In this document: in pieces, positions 40,551-45,573 of the stretch | Numbering within the stretch: position 1 is the first letter of the stretch | How the letters are laid out: every line of letters starts with the position of its first letter | Assembly: GCA_014656015.1 (NCBI GenBank) | Contig: BNBP01000055.1 | Coordinates: 1-45,573 of the forward strand | Direction of reading: 5' to 3' | DNA length: 45,573 bases | Source of the DNA: Streptomyces griseoaurantiacus | Lineage (GTDB): Bacteria > Actinomycetota > Actinomycetes > Streptomycetales > Streptomycetaceae | The notes under the pieces: model-generated | Seen by the model: the letters and a program-made list of their open reading frames with translations, nothing else | Database searches by the model: none | What the model was told of the DNA's origin: nothing | Program-made: the position numbers and the translations under genes

Positions 40551-41702
40551 TCACGATTCAACATGATCGCGGACGTGGTTGTTCCGCCCGCCACGCGGAG
40601 CGGCGGGGCCGGCCCCGGGGCACCGCCGGACGTGCGGGGCCACCGCGCGGGCGAGCGCGGCCATGCCGGCGTCGTTCGGGTGCAGACCGTCCCCGCTGTC
40701 GTACGCGGGGTGCAGCCGCCCCGTGTCCCGCGGGTCCCGCAGGGCCGTGTCCACGTCGGCCACGGCGTCGAACACCCCGCCCGCCCGCAGCCGTCCGTTC
40801 ACCTCCCGGCGTACCGCGTCCCGTGCCCGGTCCAGCTCACGCGTCGGCGGCAGGGTGCAGCCCACCACCCGTATCCGGGCCGCCCGGGCCGCCCGTGCCA
40901 ACTGCCGGTACCCCTCCAGCAGCTCCTCGGCCGTCACCGCCGTGCCCTCCGGTTCCCGCCCGCCGAGCAGGTCGTTGACGCCGAGGAGGACGACCGCCGT
41001 GCGCACGCCCGGCTGCCCGAGCACGTCCCGCCCGAACCGCCGCACCCCCGCCGGGTCGGTCCAGTCGGAGAGCAGCCGGTTGCCCCCGATCCCGGCGTTG
41101 ACGACCGCGAGCCCGTCCGGACGCAGCAGGTCTGGCCAGCGCCGGTTGGCGTCGACGGTGGAGTGCGCGCCGTCCGTGATCGAGTCGCCGAAGGCCACCA
41201 GGGTCCCCTCCGCCCCGGCGGGGACGACGGTCAGCCCGGCCAGCACGTACCAGGAGCGCAACCCCGGCTCGGTGAACCCGTCGAGCCCGGGCGCGAGGGT
41301 GAGATCGCCGGAGCGCGGCGGTGAGAGGTGCGTGGTGGCGAAGGCGTCCCGGTGGTGGGTCGTGGGCCCGGTGGCGTCCGGCAGATACAGGCTCACCGTC
41401 AGGTCCCGGCCGCCTTCCACCTCGACGGGCAGCACGTCGGTGAGCACTTCCCGGCCAGGGCCGAGCATCGCCTTCGGCGACCCGCCGACGGTGACGGGCC
41501 TCGGCCGGGCCCCCTCCACCGCCACGGAGAGCGCGCCCACGGTCAGTTCCCCGGTGCCGTACAGATGGGACAGCCGCAGCCGCGCCCGGCTCCCCGAGGC
41601 GGTGGGGCGGACGACCATGCGCAGGGTCTGATCGCGGAAGGACCGCCCGAAGGGCATCGGGGCGGCCCCCCACACGGCGACGGTCCGGGCGGTGCTGCTC
41701 AT
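40551..41702 (-). CDS. SGNH/GDSL hydrolase
   Basis: The 383-aa protein has an N-terminal beta-rich domain (about residues 1-160). The SGNH hydrolase fold follows, with block I GDSITDGA near residue 173, GIGGN near 205, GVND near 245, and block V DGLHPND near residue 345 giving the catalytic Asp-His. The catalytic Ser is in block I. The enzyme should be an esterase or lipase-like hydrolase. There is no signal peptide, so it is cytoplasmic or exported by another route. The start ATG is at 41700-41702. The gene is divergent from the P450 gene, with 220 nt between them. Confidence 0.85.
   Translation of the reverse strand: MSSTARTVAVWGAAPMPFGRSFRDQTLRMVVRPTASGSRARLRLSHLYGTGELTVGALSVAVEGARPRPVTVGGSPKAMLGPGREVLTDVLPVEVEGGRDLTVSLYLPDATGPTTHHRDAFATTHLSPPRSGDLTLAPGLDGFTEPGLRSWYVLAGLTVVPAGAEGTLVAFGDSITDGAHSTVDANRRWPDLLRPDGLAVVNAGIGGNRLLSDWTDPAGVRRFGRDVLGQPGVRTAVVLLGVNDLLGGREPEGTAVTAEELLEGYRQLARAARAARIRVVGCTLPPTRELDRARDAVRREVNGRLRAGGVFDAVADVDTALRDPRDTGRLHPAYDSGDGLHPNDAGMAALARAVAPHVRRCPGAGPAAPRGGRNNHVRDHVES
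40560..40585 (-). promoter_or_regulatory. ECF-sigma-like promoter for the F420-type reductase
   Basis: Reading leftward, GGAAC (40581-40585), an 18-nt spacer and GTT (40560-40562) resemble the Streptomyces SigR-type pattern GGAAT-N18-GTT apart from one base. The site overlaps the end of the upstream hydrolase gene and lies 32 nt before the reductase start codon. Confidence 0.4.
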
Positions 41703-41791
41703 GACCCGGGACTACCCGGTATCGGCGGGTGAACGCGTCCGCCCGTTCGGCCCGCGCACCCGCCCGCCGTACGCCCCCTCACCCGTGCGGC

Positions 41792-41828
41792 TTCGGCCAG
41801 TTCCCGCCGGCCGGGTGGTCTGGCCGAA
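41792..41828. promoter_or_regulatory. Inverted repeat/hairpin upstream of the P450 gene
   Basis: TTCGGCCAG (41792-41800) and CTGGCCGAA (41820-41828) are perfect 9-bp arms. The 19-nt spacer can form an inner CCCG/CGGG stem. The site is 95-130 nt before the P450 start and could be an operator or an attenuator. Confidence 0.5.
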
Positions 41829-41922
41829 CTTTCCGGTGACCTGATGGTCGCCTCAGGCATCCAATGAACGGGCGTCCCCCCGACGCACGGCAAGGGCGAG
41901 TCTTCGCATGCGAGGTTCCTTC

Positions 41923-43158
41923 ATGACGCACTCCACTGCCCACGAGGCAGCACCCCTCGACGCTTCCCAGGACGTACGGGTCCGCTTCCCCCAGGACCGC
42001 ACGTGCCCCTACCATCCGCCCGCCGGCTACGCCCCCCTGCGCGAGCAGCGGCCGCTGGCCCGCGTCACCCTCTACGACGGCCGCCCCGTCTGGCTGGTCA
42101 CCGGCCACGCCACCGCGCGGGCCCTGCTCGCCGACCCCCGGCTCTCCGCCGACCGCACCCGGCCCGACTTCCCGATGCTCAACGCGCGCATCGCGACCGT
42201 CCGCCGCAGGCGCCGCTTCCCGCTCCTCGGCGTGGACGACCCCGAACACCGCACCCAGCGCCGCATGCTCCTCGCGCACTTCACCCTCAAACGGGCCACC
42301 GCGCTGCGCCCGCGCATCCAGGAGACCGTCGACCGGCTGCTCGACCGCATGGCGGCGGCCGGATCCCCCGTCGACCTGGTGAGCGCCTACGCGCTACCAC
42401 TGCCCTCGACCGTGATCTGCGCCCTGCTCGGCGTCCCCTACGCCGATCACGAGTTCTTCGAGGAGCAGTCCCGCAGACTGCTGCGCGGCCCCGCCGCGGC
42501 CGACGTCGAGGACGCCCGCGACCGGCTCGACGCCTACCTCGGCGCGCTCATCGACCGCAAGCGCGAGGAACCGGGCGAGGGCATCCTCGACGAACTCGTC
42601 GCCGAGCGGCTGGAGAGCGGCGAGATCGACCGGGAGGACCTCGTCTCGCTGTCGGTGCTGCTGCTCATCGCCGGGCACGAGACGACCGCCAACATGCTCT
42701 CCCTCGGGACGTTCACCCTGCTGCGGAACCCCGCCCGCCTGGCCGAGCTGCGCGCCGACCCCGGGCTCGTCCCCGCGGCCGTCGAGGAACTGCTGCGCTT
42801 CCTGTCCATCGTCGACGGGCTCACCCGGGTCGCCACCGAGGACGTCGAGGCCGCGGGGGAGACGATCCGGGCCGGCGAGGGCGTGGTGTTCTCCAACGCC
42901 GTCGTCAACCGGGACGCGGACGCCTTCCCCGGCGGCGACTCCCTCGACTGGCACCGCTCGGCCCGCGGCCACCTCGCCTTCGGTTTCGGCATCCATCAGT
43001 GCCTCGGGCAGAACCTCGCCCGCGCCGAACTGGAGATCGCCCTGCGCTCGCTCCTGGAGAGGTTCCCCGGGCTGCGGCTCGCCGCGCCCCTGGAGGAGAT
43101 CCCGCACAAGCCGGGAGACACCATCCAGGGGATGGTCGAACTCCCCGTGGCCTGGTGA
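41923..43158 (+). CDS. Cytochrome P450 (CYP105-like)
   Basis: The 411-aa P450 has the I-helix AGHETT (residues 250-255), the ExxR pair E289/R292 in EELLR, and the haem loop FGFGIHQCLG with proximal Cys360. The N-terminal half (DPEHRTQRRMLLAHFTLKR and PLPSTVICALLGVPYADHEFFE) resembles the CYP105 group common in Streptomyces, which oxidises macrolides, terpenoids or xenobiotics. The substrate is unknown. The ATG at 41923 was chosen because GCGAGG precedes it by about nine bases; the ATG at 41908 would add five residues. The ferredoxin gene follows after 10 nt, so the pair is an electron-transfer operon. Confidence 0.93.
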   Translation: MTHSTAHEAAPLDASQDVRVRFPQDRTCPYHPPAGYAPLREQRPLARVTLYDGRPVWLVTGHATARALLADPRLSADRTRPDFPMLNARIATVRRRRRFPLLGVDDPEHRTQRRMLLAHFTLKRATALRPRIQETVDRLLDRMAAAGSPVDLVSAYALPLPSTVICALLGVPYADHEFFEEQSRRLLRGPAAADVEDARDRLDAYLGALIDRKREEPGEGILDELVAERLESGEIDREDLVSLSVLLLIAGHETTANMLSLGTFTLLRNPARLAELRADPGLVPAAVEELLRFLSIVDGLTRVATEDVEAAGETIRAGEGVVFSNAVVNRDADAFPGGDSLDWHRSARGHLAFGFGIHQCLGQNLARAELEIALRSLLERFPGLRLAAPLEEIPHKPGDTIQGMVELPVAW

Positions 43159-43168
43159 GGAGGCACCC

Positions 43169-43399
43169 ATGACGAACGAGGGCACGCTGCACGTCAGCAT
43201 CGACCACGACGTGTGCATCGGCGCCGGCCAGTGCGCGCTGACCGCGCCCCGCGTCTTCACCCAGGACGACGAGGGCTACGGCACCGTGCTGCCCGGCCGA
43301 CGCGACGGCGGCGGCGACCCCCTGGTCCGGGAGGCCGCCCGGGCCTGCCCGGTCGGCGCCGTGGCGGTGCGCGGCGTCCCGGGCGGCGACGCGGGGTGA
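43169..43399 (+). CDS. 3Fe-4S ferredoxin (P450 partner)
   Basis: The 76-aa protein has Cys16, Cys22 (CIGAGQC spacing) and Cys60 followed by Pro, the three-cysteine ligand set of [3Fe-4S] ferredoxins that feed electrons to Streptomyces P450s. It starts MTNEGTLHVSIDHDV and sits 10 nt after the P450 stop with AGGAGGCACCC upstream. No dedicated ferredoxin reductase is adjacent, so a general one must serve. Confidence 0.92.
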   Translation: MTNEGTLHVSIDHDVCIGAGQCALTAPRVFTQDDEGYGTVLPGRRDGGGDPLVREAARACPVGAVAVRGVPGGDAG

Positions 43400-43431
43400 G
43401 CCGCGGCTGAGCGGATGAGTAGGGTTCCCGG

Positions 43432-43995
43432 GTGACTGCACAGGCCGCCGGCCCCGGGAAGCCCTTCCTCTACGTCGTCGTGTGCGCCGCCGGAGTCGCC
43501 TCCGGCGTGACGGAGCTCATCGCCGCGGCGCAGGAGCGCGACTGGGAGGTCGGCGTCCTCGCGACCCCCCTCGCCCTGGGCTTCTTCGACACCGCCGCCG
43601 TCGAGGCGCGCACCGGACGCGTGATCCGGTCCGCCTGGCGGCTGCCGGGCGAACCGCGCCCCTTCCCGCCGCCGGACGCCGTGGCCGTCGCCCCGGCCAC
43701 CTTCAACACGCTCAACAAATGGGCGGCCGGCATCTCCGACACCCTCGCCCTCGGCACGCTCAACGAGGCGTACGGGCTCGGCGTCCCCATCGGTGTGCTG
43801 CCCTGCGTGGGCGAGGCGCTGGCCGCCCACCCCGCCTACGCGGCAAGCCTGCGGCGGCTGCGCGGGATGGGGGTGCGGTTCGCCGACCCGTACGGCGCGA
43901 CCGGCGGCACGGACCGGCCGGTCTTCGGCTGGGAAGGAGTGCTGGACCTGCTCCCGCAGCCGCCCGGGCGGGGGAGCACGGGAAGAAGCGGGTGA
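43432..43995 (+). CDS. Flavoprotein-family protein (UbiX/PPC decarboxylase-like)
   Basis: The 187-aa protein belongs to the flavoprotein fold (PF02441): FLYVVVCAAGVASG at the start binds the phosphate region, and VAVAPATFNTLNKWAAGISDTLA near residue 85 is the conserved FMN-binding PATANT-like block. Family roles include UbiX-type prenyltransferase, phosphopantothenoylcysteine decarboxylase and lantibiotic decarboxylases; none can be chosen from sequence. The GTG at 43432 lies six bases after TAGGGT (43420-43425), so it is probably leaderless with its own promoter, separate from the P450-ferredoxin pair upstream. Confidence 0.82.
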   Translation: MTAQAAGPGKPFLYVVVCAAGVASGVTELIAAAQERDWEVGVLATPLALGFFDTAAVEARTGRVIRSAWRLPGEPRPFPPPDAVAVAPATFNTLNKWAAGISDTLALGTLNEAYGLGVPIGVLPCVGEALAAHPAYAASLRRLRGMGVRFADPYGATGGTDRPVFGWEGVLDLLPQPPGRGSTGRSG

Positions 43996-44472
43996 GAAGA
44001 GCGTGCGCACGGTCACAGGCGCACTCCTCGGGTCCACTTCGCGAGGACACCGGCGCCTTTTCGCGAAACGTTCCGGTGACGTTCCGCCGACTCCCTGAAT
44101 TCCTGTCGACAAGGCACGATATGGCGCGTCCGATTCGGTCAATCGCCCCGTACGGACCGCGCTGTTGACAATAAGTCAACCAACTCGGAGTTCAGGGGGA
44201 GGGGCTCGGCCCCGGTAAAATGAGCCCCTGTCTTGTTACTGCTCGCCGCCGTGTGCGAAGGTGTGGGGCGCCGACGTGCGGACAATTCCCATTCCGCCGG
44301 ACGCGCCCGGTACGCCGTTCCCTTCCCCCTCGGGAAAAGCGGTCGTGATCGCGCGTTCGAGAGGGCGAAAAACGCGGACGGATGCGAGCGCTCCCCGCGA
44401 GACGGTCGGCCGGGCGAAGCGTCATCGGTCCGTACCTGGTCTCGCGCCCAGGGGCTGTGGAGGAAAGTGAAC
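43996..44472. other. Gene-poor AT-richer region with a palindrome
   Basis: No convincing gene is found in these 477 nt, and base composition is clearly less GC-rich than in the flanking genes. At 44164-44180 is GTTGAC-AATAA-GTCAAC, a perfect 6-bp inverted repeat, and TTGACA within it could serve as a -35 box. At 44216 is TAAAAT, a -10-like hexamer. A 42-codon ORF (44220-44348, MSPCLVTARRRV) has two Cys but no family match. The end of this stretch should hold the promoter of the following partial gene. Confidence 0.5.
44164..44180. promoter_or_regulatory. GTTGAC/GTCAAC palindrome
   Basis: The 6-bp arms GTTGAC (44164-44169) and GTCAAC (44175-44180) flank AATAA. The site is about 290 nt before the start of the next gene and overlaps a TTGACA-like element. 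It is a candidate operator of unknown regulator. Confidence 0.4.
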
Positions 44473-45573
44473 GTGAACGACGGGGCCGTGCCGCATTCCC
44501 CCGGGCCCGGCGTGCCGCGCGAGGTGCCCGACGCGGAACTCGCCGCCGAGCTCAAGAAGTCCGGCGGTGAAGGTCCCGTCCACCGGCCGGTCGAGGAACT
44601 GCTCGCCCGGCACGGAGAGGCCGTGTACACCTACGCGCGCCTGTGCGTGACCGGGGCCCACCCCGCCGGAATGCTCACCACCGCCGCCTTCACCCGCCTG
44701 TTCGAGAACACGGGGCGGCAGGGCGGACCCTCGGCGGCGTGGCGGCCGGCCCTGCTGGTCACCGTCGGCCGGATCGCGGAGGAGTGGGCGGCCGACCACC
44801 GGCGCGACATGCTCCACCCCGACCTGCGCTCCGGGACCGGCGGTGCGGCGGCCCGGCTGCGGCCGCCCGGGAACAGGCGGCTCGTGTCCGCCGCCTTCCA
44901 GCGGCTCGCCGAACCCGCGCGGTGCCTGCTGTGGCACATGGAGGTGGAACGCGAGGAGGCCGAGGTGCCCGCCGCGCTCCTCGGTATCGACACGGGCGAC
45001 GTCCCGGTGCGGCTCGCCCGGGCCAGGGCCCGGCTGCGGGACGCCTGCCTGGAGATCCACCGGGAGACCGCCCCCCGGGACGACTGCCGGCGCTTCGCCC
45101 GGCTGCTCGACGTCGCCCTGCGGCGCGGGGACCGGGTCCTCGACCCCGACCTGCTCTTCCACATGGACGGCTGCGCGCACTGCCGGGGCGCCGCGGAGCA
45201 GCTCGACGGCTTCGACCAACGGCTGCCCGTCCTGCTCACCGAGGGGGTCCTCGGCTGGGCCGCACGCGCCTACCTCGACACCCGGGGCCCCCGGGAACCC
45301 GAGCCGGCGCCCCCCAGGGTGCCGAGCGCGATCGACACGCGCATGGACTTCACGGCCCCCGAAGCGGTGCCGGGACCCACCGTTCCCCGCCCGCGTACAC
45401 GGGCGCGCACGGCCGCCGCCACCGTGCGCGCCCTCGCCGACCGCCTCCGCACCACCGCACCCCGCCCCCGCCGCCCCGCCCGGCACACCCCCGCCGAACG
45501 GGAACCGGCGGAGGGCCGGCCGGGGGAGGGGACGGCCAACGGGGACACACCGGCTCCGCGGGCGCCCGCGGAC
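44473..45573 (+). CDS. Sigma-like/zinc-motif protein, N-terminal part (runs off the window)
   Basis: A frame open to the window edge gives 367 residues without a stop. It starts at GTG 44473 with GGAGGAAAGTGAAC upstream (a GTG at 44467 has too short spacing). The first part resembles sigma region 2 (LLARHGEAVYTYARL near residue 40, then TTAAFTRLF). A second segment (AAFQRLAEPARCLLWHMEVE near 135, then LARARARLRDACLE) resembles region 4, but both are degenerate. An HxxxCxxC motif follows at His230, Cys234, Cys237 (HMDGCAHC), like zinc anti-sigma domains. The end is Pro/Arg-rich. It may be a regulator of a large exported protein, and its C-terminus is unseen. Confidence 0.65.
   Translation, partial: MNDGAVPHSPGPGVPREVPDAELAAELKKSGGEGPVHRPVEELLARHGEAVYTYARLCVTGAHPAGMLTTAAFTRLFENTGRQGGPSAAWRPALLVTVGRIAEEWAADHRRDMLHPDLRSGTGGAAARLRPPGNRRLVSAAFQRLAEPARCLLWHMEVEREEAEVPAALLGIDTGDVPVRLARARARLRDACLEIHRETAPRDDCRRFARLLDVALRRGDRVLDPDLLFHMDGCAHCRGAAEQLDGFDQRLPVLLTEGVLGWAARAYLDTRGPREPEPAPPRVPSAIDTRMDFTAPEAVPGPTVPRPRTRARTAAATVRALADRLRTTAPRPRRPARHTPAEREPAEGRPGEGTANGDTPAPRAPAD

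Noticed and set aside
44220..44348. 42-codon ORF as a genuine leader-peptide gene
   Set aside because: The residues LVTARRRV loosely recall actinobacterial leader peptides but the typical Cys spacing and a Shine-Dalgarno sequence are missing; kept only as a remark.
44422..45486. 354-codon minus-strand open frame at the right end
   Set aside because: It is antisense to the sigma-like gene and has no motif, whereas the plus frame shows helical segments and the HxxxCxxC motif.

Overview
The window is high-GC actinobacterial DNA and almost certainly from a Streptomyces chromosome. The evidence is strong G/C bias in third codon positions, GTG starts, AGGAGG-type ribosome binding sites, an XRE/DUF397 pair, a ROK-controlled sugar importer, two rare TTA codons, an F420-type reductase and leaderless genes with TANNNT boxes. 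No tRNA, rRNA or CRISPR array was seen. About 46 genes, one of them broken, are supported.

Layout. 1-7.7 kb: end of an IS481-type transposase, then a leftward block with an S33 peptidase, an AraC regulator, a quinone-oxidoreductase-like MDR protein, a frameshifted membrane-anchored gene, a conserved unknown, a FUSC/aromatic acid exporter-like protein and an FBP zinc protein. 7.9-14.1 kb: a sugar module with a GH1 beta-glucosidase, two permeases, a lipoprotein binding protein and a divergent ROK regulator. Two palindromes lie between regulator and importer, one of them on the importer's -10 box. 14.2-18.4 kb: GNAT, an FGE-sulfatase/EgtB-type protein and two secreted peptidases (M1 with a TTA codon, M28). 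18.7-24.3 kb: a formate dehydrogenase operon with a small acidic protein, a Cys-type alpha subunit without Tat signal, a 4x[4Fe-4S] beta subunit and NrfD, behind a sigma-B-like promoter.

24.5-30.7 kb: epimerase, SDR, HAD phosphatase and PHP protein leftward; then an SDR and a type IB topoisomerase rightward behind a second sigma-B-like promoter with identical 15-nt spacing, followed by a leaderless 80-aa gene. 30.8-36.4 kb: VanZ-like, DUF4230 and STAS proteins, a VOC protein, DUF4235, a glutathionyl-hydroquinone-reductase-like protein, a CDF transporter and a lone cNMP-binding protein. 36.5-40.1 kb: a regulatory patch with a DUF574-type methyltransferase, DUF397, XRE and, divergently, an RsbW-like kinase carrying a TTA codon and translationally coupled to a DUF6624 protein. 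40.1-45.6 kb: nitroreductase-like protein, SGNH hydrolase, P450 with 3Fe-4S ferredoxin, a flavoprotein, a gene-poor AT-richer stretch, and the start of a large protein with a degenerate ECF-sigma-like region followed by an HxxxCxxC motif.

The strongest leads are the paired sigma-B-like promoters on the formate dehydrogenase and SDR-topoisomerase operons, the XRE/DUF397/kinase/DUF6624 module with its TTA codon, and the sigma-like/zinc-motif protein at the right end. Promoters, operators and start choices are read by eye. No search or folding program was run.
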